64,000 bases of DNA from Phocoena phocoena (lineage: Eukaryota; Chordata; Mammalia; Artiodactyla; Phocoenidae): contig NC_089232.1 of the NCBI RefSeq assembly GCF_963924675.1, positions 30,268,842-30,332,841 on the forward strand. The letters run 5' to 3'. Positions 23,148-34,321 of this stretch are shown one piece after another. The translations under genes and the position numbers were made by a program. Numbering within the stretch: the first letter of the stretch is position 1; every line of letters starts with the position of its first letter. The notes under the pieces were generated by a model. It searched no databases. It saw nothing but the letters and a program-made list of their open reading frames with translations, and had not been told where the DNA came from.

Positions 23148-23338
23148 CTAGGAGAAGGTGTAGGAGTAGAAGGCAATGGCATTGACGCTGTAGTCCATGG
23201 GGAGGAGGTGCCCGATGTGCCTGGCCCCTAGGCTGGCCCCGCCCAGGGCAGAGGAGTGCCGTAGCTTCAACAGGGTGAAGCTGGAGAAGGAGTTCTGAGC
23301 CTGGATCTCTCTGCCCTGGGTCAGCGCCAAAAGGAAAC
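23148..23338 (-). CDS. NAGK: NAGK last coding exon (residues 282-344 and stop)
   Basis: 191 nt encoding [15 protein letters not shown] through [15 protein letters not shown] to the C-terminus [10 protein letters not shown] and TAG at 23150-23148. Confidence 0.95.
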
Positions 23339-26300
23339 CTGGAGGAAAGAACGTAGAGGATGGAGGTGAGAGACCAGGGAGAAGGTGGGGACAGAGGGAG
23401 GGAAAGAAGAGGCCCAGGCCCTGAGGCATCCTGTGGAGGTCCCACATGCCAAATCCCTAACAGATGGTTGCACCAGGGTGCGTGAGTCCAGTAACGGCTG
23501 TGGGGCGCTGGAGCCCGAGGCCCCCAGCCCCCGATGCCTCCCGGGGGTTCCTAGGTAGCATCAGGGATCCTGGAGCTACTTCAGAGTATCTAACGGAGAC
23601 CACACAGCCACCTGAAACAAGCTGCAAGGTTGCAGAAGGCACATTTCTTTCCTTCTAGCTAGGATTATGGTGACTGGGATGTCACCACATGCTGGCCAGA
23701 AGCTCCGATTTCAAGTCAGATTTGTCTTTAATTTTTAAAAGGTGGTGCCTATTTAATAAATCCTTTGGAAGAGAATGTCTTTCTAAGAGTGCAAGGAAGC
23801 TGGATGGGACATTGTAAAAGGGCTCCCTGGAAGAGTGAAGGATGAGGGTCTTGGTCTGAGACATCTGTGGCCTGCCTGTCCAGGCCTCAGGGCCCGGGTC
23901 CCAAGTCCTCCCCAGGGCAGGCTGTTTTCCCAGGCCACCCCCTTTCCAGCCCCATCTTTTGCCCTTGCCTGTCTCAATCTGCCTCCCATCCTATACTCAC
24001 CTTCCTTCAGCAGCTCCCAGCTCTTCCACACAGAGCCCACACACAGGATGGGGAGGCCAATCTCCCCTTGGAACAAGACCTGGAGGAGAGCAGAAATGGA
24101 TACTGGGGGCAACCAAGCCTCTCCAGTGCCAGAGGGGGAAGTTCGTTAAGACTAGCCCAACCTATCCCAGTCACTCTCCCTCTAGCTGAGAACCAGAAGG
24201 TGGACTCAAAAGGAAAAAAAAGGGAGAAAAATAGAGAGATTCATAAAGGCAAGGTAGAGAGCGGAAGGGAAAAAAGAGTTAAGCAGCAACACAGAGGAAG
24301 AAGAGAGAAGGGAGGCAACGGACAGGAGCAGGACTGAAAGAAAGGGGGCAGTGCATATACCACAGTAAGCCCGTCTGCTATACATAAACACGGGTGACGG
24401 AGGGCACTGACCCAAAGAACTTTTTTGTGTTCTAGACTTCCTGCAGAATTTTTCTCATACCCTAAGTTCCTTTAAAATCGTATCCAGTTTACAGTTTGGT
24501 GGGACAGTCTCATTCTAATGGGAAAGGGCCGAGTCTGGCCCAGCAGCTCCCCAGACTCCACTTCCCCCCTTCAACTCACCGGGTCAATCTCAGGCAACAC
24601 TGCCACAACGTGTCTGCCCAGCATCTCCCCAGCCTTCCTGAAGATGTAACGGGAAAGGGGATCTCCCTGCTGAGCACCTGGCGTAGGGAGGAAGGAATGG
24701 AGTGGGTGAATACCCAGGGAGGCTCCGGTCCTCAGCGACTCTCTTTCTCTCTCTGTCGCAGGGCAGCAACAGTGCAGTGCGAGTACGATGGCTAGCAGAG
24801 GTCTCAACCAGGAACAGATGCTCACCTCACGGCGTGTGGGTAAGCCAGCCTCCAGAGCTGCCTCTCATCCTTACCCACCAGCCCCCACCAGCTACTTTCA
24901 CCCTAGGAAGGGTGTCCTGGACAGAGGTGGCTCACTCCAGGCACTCAAGAAGGGCAGCTCCGCTGGGGAAAACACTGGCACCTGGTCTGTACTCCAACTT
25001 ACACTGTTATTCAGTCTGTCCCCGAAGGTCTCTCTGCTCTGGGGACCCAGGACCCTACTTGAACAGCTGGCTGGTACTCCTCTCGGGGCTGCCCACCCGC
25101 CTCCAACAGTCTGCTGTTAGTCAGCCCAGCCCCTTCCTAGCTCTGCTCTGAAAGGGCCTCAGACCAGCAGGAGCTAAGAGGGCCCTACAATGCCCTGAGG
25201 CTTCAGGAATCCAAAGTAAGGGAACATGGACCGCACACTGGAGCAAAAGCAACGTGCAGACGAACAAGCCCTATGGTTCAGCTCCTCCTGAAACCCAACC
25301 AAATACGCCTAACCGCTCCGTGATTCCCTAGGCCTCTGGGTATCACTCGTTAAAAAAGAAAGTTATAGATCTGCCCAAAGGATAACTGCTTCATAAATTT
25401 CTCAGAAATAGACATACAGCCTGCACAAGCCGTGACAGCTGTCACGAAGAGAAACAGGTAATATAAAACGACTGGCAGTACAACCTGCGTGTCCTTCTGT
25501 CTCCACCTCAAGGCTCACCAGTACCAAGGCCCACGGTGGCAGAAAACTGACGGCACTTGGTCAAAGGGAAATTGGCTTCCAATCCCCATCTGAACCCTGC
25601 TCCACCCTCCAATTAGGGAGGTCTTTGCAGAACAAAGTCAGATAAAACCCTACCCCATCTCCAGTACCTTCTGCAACTTTCCGGCAAAACCCAGCAAACC
25701 TGCATTTATCAAAGTCCCTATACAGGTGGGTGAGGATTCCTAGCCGATCTGGCACCTGAGAGACACAGAAAAGGCACAAGACAGTCATCAGAAGCAAAGG
25801 AAAATTCCCAGTCTGCCCACCCAGTTGGCCTTCCTGATGTCTCTACTGTTTGAAAAGCTGGAATAATATTTGTTTAAGCTCTAGAGTACAAGGATTTGAG
25901 ATTTCTCATTTGAGAAAAGTTATTTGTTTTCCCAGCATGGCCTCTACTGCTCTTTAGAGGTTAGCCTGGACGCAACACAGAGCACAGACGTGCGCTCACC
26001 AGAGAGTCTTCTGCAGCTCCTTGAGGTGCTCTTGAAAAGATTTCTTTGGTCGAAGAAATCTAACCACTACTGCTCATTGCACCTCTCCCTTAAGAGTCAC
26101 AACGCAGATCAAAGGCTCTGAGAAGTCAAAATTGATTTGTTTCTCCCACATTTATTTCACCACATATAGTCCATCTTCTACCTCAACTACCTTACACACC
26201 TGTAACGCCTCTGAAAGTCCCAAGAACCAGAGATTCCCTAGAATACGTTACTAAAATGGAAGAGGGCGTGGGGGGCTAAAATCTGAGCATCTGTGGCAAC

Positions 26301-29300
26301 GTATTAAGCATGTCATACGTACTTTGTCATTTAATCTTTCTAATGTCTTAATGACTAAACAATAAGAGAGGGAGCAGTAGACATATTAGTGGTGTTCAGA
26401 ACCCATCTGCTGAGTCAGCTCGCCTAAGTGGCCCTCAGCCAGAGAGATGTCTCTCAAATAAACTTACTTGCCTTCTCCTCTCTCGGCCTCCACCTCTGGT
26501 GCAGCTAAAGGCAGCTGTTTCCTAACCCGCTACAAATGAGCACAGCCCAGACAAGGAGGGCAGTCAATCCCTGATGCCCTCCCTGGGTGGGAAGCTGTAC
26601 GCTCCCAAGAACTCTCCCTGCCCCTCTTTAACAGGCTCTCCTCCCTGACCCATACAGCCAGAGGCAGCTCACTGGCCAACATACCTGTTCAGACTTCACC
26701 TGCTGTCCCTGTGTCTGTGTGCACTGTCTCCTGATCTCACCCCGCACCTCTCACTTCAGCCTAAACGGCGTCTGCCTTCAACTCGCCGCAGAGTCTAGCT
26801 GCCCAAGGATGAAGTCCAGCCTGTCCGCAACCTACCCTCTCCTCATGCGGGGAATGCATGCCCACCTCATTCTGAATCCGGTCCTCACAGACGACTTCTC
26901 CATCCTCCAGCTCTGACAAACAATTCACCCCGACTTCCCCGGGCCCACCCAGTCCCTCTCCTGAATTCACTCCTGCTCGGTCTCCCGCTGCCCTATCCCA
27001 GGTATGCACGTTTACCGGGGGCAGGGGAAGTACCTGGAAATAGTTGAACATGGCCTGTTTGACATAGCCAATGTCATGCGGAGCCGCCTCTAGGTTGTCG
27101 ATGGAGTCAAACACTATTTTCACTGCTTGGTGTGCAATCCAGTAGGCTGCAGAGAGCAGAGAGGGCTAAGAAGATGGGGCAATCTCCCCGAGTTCACAGG
27201 GAAGGAAACTCACACCTACACAGGGTTGAGTATTACAGAGAAGTAGGTGCCCCAGTTCCCAGCCTGGGGTCCTCTAATTAAACCATATCTGACTGATCCA
27301 CGTAAGGGAAAGCTGAAGGGGGAAGACTGAACAGGTGAAGCTGCGTCACACCAGCTCCCATCCCCACGTAAAGACCAGGTCAGTCAGCTGCCACCCAAAC
27401 CACGAGAGTCACGGCCAGGAGCTGGACCCTAAGGGCCCTTATGAAAATGTCCACCTGCTACCTATGAAGAGGTGATGGTGGGAGGAGCTTCTAGACCCCC
27501 TTCCCACTAGCAGACTGGTACGGCACTTCCTGACATCTATGGCCTTAACCTTCACAGTGTCAATTCCCTCCTAAGGACTCCAAAAGTCAACACGGGTAGG
27601 CAACGGCTATCAAGCGGAGGCATGAATCTGAGTCCTGGGTGCAAACCACTGCTGAAGAGCACGGCCAGCCAGTAGTCCGGCATTTGCATCTCTAGATCTC
27701 TTAGTCATTATCTTGGACTCAGAGTCAGGCGCTCTCCCCAGGGAGCCCCAGGGGGTCAGCAGGCTGAGGGGAGGGGAGAGGAAGATGGGGAGCTGCAGGA
27801 AGTGAACGGTCCAGGACCCTGAGCCAGGCCCAGTCGGCGTGAGCTCACCTGAGCCCTCATCTCCCATCATGTGGCCCCAGCCACCACAGCCGCTGTCAGA
27901 GCCATCGGGGTTGATGAGCCTGCAGTTGGAACCTGTCCCAGAGATGAGCACGATCCCACCTGGGGAGAGGGCACAGGAGACTCAGTGCGGCCGAGGCCCT
28001 GCACAGAGCGCACAGCTTCTGACTGAGGAAAGAAAGGACAGAAACCGGCCCCAAGCAAAGGGATCACCACCCAGTTTTGTAGAGGAAACCGAGCCCAGCT
28101 AGTTTCCTGCCTGAAGGTGGAGGGCCTGGGTCTCAGAGAAACTCCAATCACATGGTGCCCTTCTCTAGGGAACAGAGAGGCACACGAGTCTGGGTCTCCT
28201 TGCCCAGCCAGCCTTCAAGTGACTACCTGCTTTACTGAGTCCCTACCGTGCGCCAGGGATTGTGTCAGACCCTATTCACACGGTGATACTCATTCAGTAC
28301 CCTAGACCACCTTATGAATACAATTACCCCCATTTTATAGATAAGGAAATCGAAACTCAGAGCGTTCCATAACTTCTCCAAGATGGTATAGCTGGCAAAA
28401 CAGGAGCTGAGATTCAAATGCCAATCTCACGATACCATCACTTCTTATACTCCCGTCACAGAGTTCCTCCCATCGGCTTTTCAGCACTTGCTGCTTTCTC
28501 CAGCCAGCTTCGTCGCTGCACTGCCCAGGGGCTCCCTCCTCTGCAACAGAGTCTCGTGTTGCATGGACTCCTTTCTTGCTTCCCATCAGGACACCCTTCC
28601 TGCCCTCCCACCTGTCCTGTGCCTGCTCTGGCAAACCTCAGCTAATGAAGGGAGCAGGGGCTGTGATGAAGGCTGCCTCCCAGGTATTTACTAATCAACT
28701 TCTGCCAGCTAAATCTAAGGGGCTTCCCCAGGAAAACCGGTTCTCAACCTCACCCCGCCCTCCACCTCCTCACCATCCGGCGTAGCTGTGGCGATGGAGC
28801 CGGCGGCGTCAGTGGTGATTAAGTAGCTTTCGCTCAGGTAGGGAAATCGGTCCCTCAGCTCCTCCATCAGGATCCTCACCGCGTCCTCCTGATCCCCACC
28901 GCTCAGGGATAGGCCCTAGGCCACGCGGGAGGTGAACGAGCAGGCAGCGCCCCAGACCCAGCTCCTTTCTCGACCCCCTCCCCTCCTACATCTGCTCCCT
29001 GCTTGCTACCACTGGGCATACCCTGTTCACGAAGCCCCAGTCCTCCCTCGGCCACACACAGTGCCTCATCGAAGGCTGCGGCTGCAAGAAGAACCTGGAC
29101 TGAGCCCTGCCAAGACGAAGGATTCAACAATGCCAGGTCAGGAGCTGGGGAGGACGACAGTGCCCTTAACAGAAGAAATCAGGCAGAGGAGCCAGTCGAG
29201 GAGAGGTAAACTTGGTTCAGAATGCGTGGGGTTTGGCTGTGCCTGCAGGACATCTCCCTGAGGATACGTCCAGGAAGTAGACGGAGCTACAGCAGCTCGG

Positions 29301-31889
29301 CAGAAAGCTGAGCCAGGAATAACAGGTAACATTTAGTCAGACCTTATGGGTCAGGCTCTGTGCAAACCACTTTGGGATGTATCATGCCATTTTACCACCC
29401 CAGCAACTCTGAGGTAGCTACTGTTTTCCGTATTTTCCAAACGAGGAAACTGAGGCTTCGAGCAGGTAAGTAACCTGCTTAGGGTCACACAGCACAGATG
29501 CTGAGTGACAAAGCTGGGATTCAAACCGAGGTCTCATGGCTCTCCAAAGCCCTGTGCCCTTCCAATCCTTGTGGCTTGTAGGTGACAATGCAGCCACAAG
29601 AGTGGATGTGATCAGGTGAGTTTCCAGACCAGAGACTAAGCCCTCAAGGCCTTTCCCTTTGCAGTCATCGGACTCATCTAGTTCAAACTCGCTGTCTCAG
29701 TGTTGCTGTGACCTAATTCCCAAACTCTACCCAGACTCACCAGGCTTCGTAGAGGAACAAGAGGATCCACCCCTGCTTTCCGTTTGGCCCTGTTCACCAT
29801 CTCGTTGATCCTCTCCACACACTTGTCTGTCCCGATCAGCTGGCCCCAGTCAAGGGAAGGAGGAGTTACAAAGGCCTGCATGACCTCTGTCGCCCCTACA
29901 GGCTTCCGAGTGAGCCCCCAGCCCCCACCTTAACAGGAGTTACAGAGAATGAAACCACAGTCAAGCCCACTGGTCCCCTCAGTGTGGCCTTTACCCAGTG
30001 GTTTGTGCTGAGTCCATCCGCTTCTGCCAGGATCTGCCCATCCTCTGAGAGTAAAAGGACCTTGGATCGTGTGCCTCCCCTACAGAACACAAGGGGGCAC
30101 TCAGTCTTGCTCAGAAAAACCTGCAGATACAGCTCAACTTGTGCAGTCCTTGTCATAGGCAGAGCCCAGAGTGAGGGGGACAGCTTCAGCAAGCCCAGTC
30201 ACCATTCCCAAACCCTCCTCTGCGGTTGGGTGTTTGCTGGGCTCTTGGACTTCCAAAACATAGCTCCTGCTCAGCTTCCCTTGAGGGTATCCTACTGATC
30301 CTGCAAGACCCTACTCATATATCACCTCGTCCTCGAAACCTCCGATGTGTGGCCCACCACTATAGCTCCATTAGTTCAGCCATGTCAGTGCCCCCATGGA
30401 CTCCTCTGTATGAGAAGTGCGTTAAGCTGTTTTCCTGTCTGCCTCTCACTAGACTACAAGTTCCACTGGGTCAAGCTCTGGATCATTTATTTACCCTCAT
30501 TCCAGGCACAGGTGACACTCAGTAAACGTGACTAAAAAGAATGGCACGTCTCTCTGCTTCTCTCACAATAGCTAAAGGCTGCCTTTAGCAGCTCCAGCTG
30601 CCAAGATTTTCGAGACACGCTTGTGAGAAATGCTGGCCAGATGACAGGAAGAGTTAATACCTGCTTAAGCAACTAAAGGGTCAAATGCTTATTACTGGGA
30701 GAAATGGTAGTTTGGAGGGAGGTCTGTGGTGGTGTGATGTATGTTTCTTTATTGATCAGTACTTTCAGGAATATCACAAAAGGACACTGAAGACCTGCTG
30801 ATCAAACTCAAAGATGACAAGAAGTTTCAAGGGGTAGTTAATGCATGAGGTGGCAGATTATCGTCCCAAAGAACCTCTTGACAAACTGGAAAAATGGGTC
30901 ATATGTTACTCATGAATATAACAGGGCTGAACGCGAATTTCTCTAGTTTTTTTTTTAAAAAAAAAAACAGTGCAATAAATACAGGGCAAGGGAGATCAAT
31001 CATAACAATGCATGTGAAAAAAAAGACTTTGGGGTCCATGAGTCAGCAGTGAAATGTGACTGCCACTGAAGTAATGCGATGTCAGATTCAAAAGTAAGTG
31101 CCCCAGCTCAGACCCTCTACTGTGCCCTGATTTGACACACCCAGGGGACCCACACCCACATGCAGGGGACTTAGCGATCATTCGGTTCATCCCTCTTATC
31201 ACTTCACACACGTGGTAACTGAAGCCCAGACAGGGCAAAACTCTTGCCCATAGTCACACCGAGGGGAAGAGCTATTACAAAAAGTCCTGCAGACAAACTT
31301 CCGAACAGGAAATAAGCAAGAATAACAGAGGGTTGGATCTAGAGTGAGTAGCCTGGAGTGCCAAGAATGGAGGGGTTTCAGCCTCCCCCAGCTTTAGGTC
31401 CCAGATACCTTCCGGCAAAGATCACTGTCCGGGATTCCACCACACCCCCGCTCCCGACCCCCAGTCCAGCAACTTCACACCTGACACCTGTTCTGCAAAA
31501 CTCTCTCCGGAGCGGGAATGGAAAAAAGAAGCTTCTCCAGCGGAGCACTGTGGAGTGGGTCTTTCGTGGGAGAAAGGGCTGTGGTTCCGCCGCTAAACAC
31601 AAAGGACCTCCCCCGGGGTGTGGCTGTGGCACACAGTGCCCGCAAAGCACACGACCGCGCGCGCAAGGGCACCGTCGCGCGGGCACACACTCCTCCTCCA
31701 CAAGACCCCGCAGCCCAAAAGCCCAAAGTGGCCGGACCCTGACTGAGGTGGGAAGTCACCAGCCTGCCGACCTGGCCACGGCCTTCCTCCCGCCCCGCCC
31801 TCGGGCCAGAGAGTGGTCCAGGCCGCCCCTTCCGGACTCCCTCCTCCGGACCGCACTCACCCCTCTACACCCCCATAGAGCGCGGCCAT
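23148..31889 (-). CDS. NAGK: NAGK, N-acetyl-D-glucosamine kinase (ten coding exons)
   Basis: Cytosolic kinase that phosphorylates GlcNAc (and ManNAc) at O6 with ATP, salvaging amino sugars from lysosomal glycan breakdown; it belongs to the BadF/BadG/BcrA/BcrD ATPase group with the actin/hexokinase fold. Exons in transcript order: 31889-31861, 30079-29995, 29839-29741, 28915-28774, 27959-27849, 27146-27034, 25755-25668, 24677-24580, 24079-24001, 23338-23148. They sum to 1035 nt, 344 codons plus TAG, the human length. Seen: N-terminal GGVEGGGTRS phosphate-binding loop (6-15), [10 protein letters not shown] (73-82), ITTDAAGS with the catalytic Asp at 107, SGTGSNCR with Cys131, [14 protein letters not shown] with Cys143, and C-terminal [12 protein letters not shown]. 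All junctions are GT/AG and frame-consistent, with no lesion. Start at 31889 matches the known 344-residue form; the frame is open upstream to an ATG at 32051. The gene converges on PAIP2B. Confidence 0.97.
24001..24079 (-). CDS. NAGK: NAGK coding exon 9 (residues 256-281)
   Basis: 79 nt encoding [15 protein letters not shown] to WELLKE. The [10 protein letters not shown] segment is the second-domain phosphate-2-type stretch. The upstream intron contains a strong pyrimidine tract in the sense direction. Confidence 0.94.
24580..24677 (-). CDS. NAGK: NAGK coding exon 8 (residues 223-255)
   Basis: 98 nt encoding [15 protein letters not shown] to AVLPEIDP; donor CCG|GTGAGT at 24580/24579. Confidence 0.94.
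25668..25755 (-). CDS. NAGK: NAGK coding exon 7 (residues 194-222)
   Basis: 88 nt encoding [15 protein letters not shown] to FCRKVAE; donor G|GTACTG splits Gly223. Confidence 0.94.
27034..27146 (-). CDS. NAGK: NAGK coding exon 6 (residues 156-193)
   Basis: 113 nt encoding [15 protein letters not shown] to KQAMFNYFQ. Acceptor CTGCAG before 27146, donor CAG|GTACTT at 27034/27033. Confidence 0.94.
27849..27959 (-). CDS. NAGK: NAGK coding exon 5 (residues 119-155), glycine-rich ATP region
   Basis: 111 nt encoding [14 protein letters not shown] and [14 protein letters not shown]. Cys131 and Cys143, the two cysteines reported near the nucleotide site in the human enzyme, are present. Confidence 0.95.
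28215..28430 (-). repeat. MIR-like relic in NAGK intron 4
   Basis: On + it reads CCCCCATTTTATAGATAAGG, ACTCAGAGCGTT, AGCTGGCAAAACAGGAGCTGA, which is the reverse of MIR. It is the kind of old repeat found in NAGK introns, where young SINEs are absent. Confidence 0.55.
28774..28915 (-). CDS. NAGK: NAGK coding exon 4 (residues 72-118), catalytic Asp107
   Basis: 142 nt encoding [15 protein letters not shown] to [13 protein letters not shown]. It holds the SGG loop and the catalytic Asp107 in ITTDAAG. Donor G|GTGAGG at 28774/28773. Confidence 0.95.
29335..29570 (-). repeat. MIR-like relic in NAGK intron 3
   Basis: On + it reads GAGGAAACTGAGGCTTCGAG, TAAGTAACCTGCTTAGGGTC and CACACAGC, then CTGGGATTCAAACC: reverse of MIR. 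Confidence 0.6.
29741..29839 (-). CDS. NAGK: NAGK coding exon 3 (residues 39-71)
   Basis: 99 nt, phase 0 at both ends, encoding [15 protein letters not shown] through VPLRSL. Acceptor CCAG before 29839, donor GTGAGT from 29740. Confidence 0.95.
29995..30079 (-). CDS. NAGK: NAGK coding exon 2 (residues 10-38)
   Basis: 85 nt encoding [14 protein letters not shown] onward to ADGLSTNHW; the acceptor TAG is at 30081-30080 and the donor GT at 29994-29993. It completes the first phosphate-binding loop. Confidence 0.95.
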
Positions 31890-32290
31890 GCTGCTGCTAC
31901 CGCCACCGCGGATCCCGTCGTTTGCTTCCCTCCTGTCGGCGATCCCGGCCCTCCAGCCCGCTGGGCACCGCCCCGCGTCACGTGAACGTCCGTGCGGTCC
32001 AGCCGACTCCCAGTGCGCGTGCGCGAGGCGTGGCACCGTGGCCCGCCCCAAGCCTCAGGGCTGCTGGTCTGGCTGTGGCACCGGGCTGGGTGAGTGCGGT
32101 CCTCAGCGGCTCCTGCAGATCGCCTCCCCGCCTCCTGAGTCCTGCTTCTGGAGGTGGATACGGGATCCCAAGCGGAGGAGCCAGGAAGGGGTGTTTGGGC
32201 CGGACCCCCTAGCCCCGTTGCACTGCTTTCCCCTCAGTGCCCGGAAGTTGCTGGCAGCTCCGCCTCGCGCGTGCGCAATGCGTGGGAGCC
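31620..32290 (-). promoter_or_regulatory. NAGK: NAGK CpG-island promoter region
   Basis: GC-rich, CpG-dense stretch over coding exon 1 and upstream, with no TATA box seen. It holds an extended E-box GTCACGTGAA at 31977-31986 and NRF1-like GCGCGTGCGC at about 32015 and 32268. Long open frames here on both strands (for example + 31358-32212) are expected from base composition and are not called as genes. Confidence 0.75.
31861..31889 (-). CDS. NAGK: NAGK coding exon 1 (residues 1-9 and part of 10)
   Basis: Begins [10 protein letters not shown]; donor GG|GTGAGT at 31861/31860 splits Gly10. It lies in a CpG island. The frame stays open upstream, through a Gly/Ser-rich stretch, to an ATG at 32051. 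Confidence 0.93.
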
Positions 32291-32805
32291 ACGTAGACTG
32301 GGTGAAACAGGACAGTGAGGTACACCTGGCCAGACCCCCACTGGGGTGTGGGATCGGGGAGCTGCACGAAGCCAGGGGACCACTGGGAGTCCTAAAAAAG
32401 TGCACTGTTCAACCCAACACCTGCCTGGCGATGGCAGAGTCACACCGTGGGCACACGAGCACCCACTAAGACTTTACACTGGACTTGTGTGAATATGTGT
32501 AACCAGGAGTAACCAGAAGCAGGCTGGGAAAGGAGAAAGCCCCCCAGGCTGTCCTTGTAAGCCTAGAGATGAAAGAGTTCAGCTTTCACTACTTTCCAAA
32601 GAAAATTGGGTTCTTTGTAGAGGGTATTTGGGGGCTGTAGACTGCCAGGCGAACTAGCAGATACAGTTTGTGAAATAAAATTCATATTTTATGGCAAGAC
32701 AAAAATTTAAACATGAAAAGTTTTATCTGCCCTTTGGCCTCCTCTCTCCCCCCTATTGTGCATTGTGTATCTGCATTATGGATCGACCAAGCCTCCCCAA
32801 ACTCT

Positions 32806-33715
32806 TGCAGGAAGGGGGACCCCTTCCGGAGCCGGAGAGTGGGCTCTTGTCTAACGCTCAGAAATGAATTGTTCGAGGAGACACACGTGCTGACAAAACA
32901 AGAGACTATATTGGGAAGGGGCACCCAGGTGGAGAGCAGGAGGGTAAGGGAACCCAGGAGGACTGCTCTGCCACGTGGCTTGTGGTCTCGGGTTTTATGG
33001 TGATGGGATTGGTTTCCAGGTTGTCTCTGGCCCATCATTCTGACTCAGGGTCCTTCGTGGTGGTGCACACATCGCTCATCCAAGATGGATTCCAGTGAGG
33101 AGGATTCTGGAAGTTTGGTAGGACAATATGGACTGGAGTCCATATTGGGACAATAGGACAATATGGAGTCTCTTTTTGACCTTTACCAAATTCTTTGGTT
33201 TGGTGGTGGCTTGTTAGTTCCGTGTTCCTTACCAGGACCTCCTGCCATAAAACTACTTGTGCAAATGGTTACTTTGGAGCCTGGCCAGTGTGGGTGGTTT
33301 CGGTCAGTGGTTCCCCTAAACAAAACCTCCATCGGCAGAATTACCAGCTTAATCATAAAGAGCAACGTTCTCCTAACATCGGTAAGACAACTCCTTAAAG
33401 ATAACATTCCTTCTTGATAAGGGGTCACATGGCACTTAGATCTGGATTATGTAAACTGTCAATAATACATCACTTAATGTACAGCCATCTTTCTCAAAAA
33501 ACTTGTATTACTGTGCTTTGACTTCTAACAGGTGGAACAGTGCTGAGAGCTTTCTGAGATGCTCTTCTTGGGTTATAATCCTCAAATTTGGCTGGAATAA
33601 AACTTTCCATTTCTTTCTTAGATCAACTGATTACTTTTTTGTTGACAGGTTTTACAAGCCTTTTGTTGCCCTCCAGCCACCACTGCACTCTCCTTCCTTA
33701 CACGGGGTCGTGACA
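32806..33715 (-). mobile_element. Endogenous retrovirus LTR (ERV1-like), pointing toward NAGK
   Basis: On the minus strand it opens TGTCACGACCCC at 33715 and closes CCTTCCTGCA at 32806. In between are a TATA-like CCATAAAA at 33000-32993 and, where the poly(A) signal should be, a changed AATATA at 32912-32907 just before GTCTCTTG. A few bases past the 3' end a tract resembles a proline-tRNA primer-binding site (TGGGGAGGCTTGGTC). Very little internal sequence follows, so this is an LTR with a short leader stub and no retroviral gene. Confidence 0.7.
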
Positions 33716-33947
33716 GGGAAAGGGAGGACAAAGGGGAAAGATGCCAGGTCTGGGAGTCAAGCTGGGGCTCCTGCGTGCCTCTGCAGGCTCCTCTAGGTGG
33801 TTCTGGGCCCGTAAAGGGCAGCAACTCGTGCTAGAAGGACAGTCAGCTGCCCTTGGTGTCTCTTCTGGAACATCAGTCTAGGGAGGGGTCCTTCGCAGGG
33901 CCATTCTCAAGCTGGCCTGTCCCCACTCCCCACCCCCATCTACCTGC

Positions 33948-34321
33948 CCAATAAAAATTAGTTAAGATCTATGTAGTACTTTATGGTTTTCAAAACTCTT
34001 TTAATAGTTAAATCCTGTGTTAGCCTGTGTAGGTGGCTGTGTATCATCTCCATTTTGTAGAGGAGAAGCAGCAGCAATTATGTGTAATTCACCCAAGGTC
34101 ATCCACTAGTAAATGGTGAAAATTCTTATCTTCACAACTTTCTCTTTTGCTTCCTTTTCTAACGAGAAATACAAAGGGAAACTTTAATATTGTCGTACAC
34201 ATAGATCCCAAGGCTCATTGCACTAGTGCATGGAAAGGTACAGTCTTTTCGAAATCCACCTATATCTCCTTTCCTTCAAAACTGCCAGTTTGGGGACTTC
34301 CCTGGTGGCGCAGTGGATGGG
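33948..34321 (+). repeat. Left arm of a large inverted duplication
   Basis: About 374 bp that recur as the reverse complement at 34922-35298 with roughly a dozen or more mismatches by eye. It includes an old MIR-like block (about 34000-34120) and, at its right end, the first ~28 bp of a SINE head. Confidence 0.9.
34293..34321 (+). mobile_element. SINE head fragment, truncated at a duplication breakpoint
   Basis: Only GGGACTTCCCTGGTGG and the next few bases up to CAGTGGATGGG remain. It matches the 5' end of the SINE at 34687-34950 and stops where the inverted duplication stops. Confidence 0.8.

Noticed and set aside
31358..32212. 284-codon + strand open frame over the NAGK promoter
   Set aside because: CpG-island sequence has few stop codons. 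The frame runs antisense through NAGK exon 1, is Pro/Arg/Ser-rich and has no recognisable domain.
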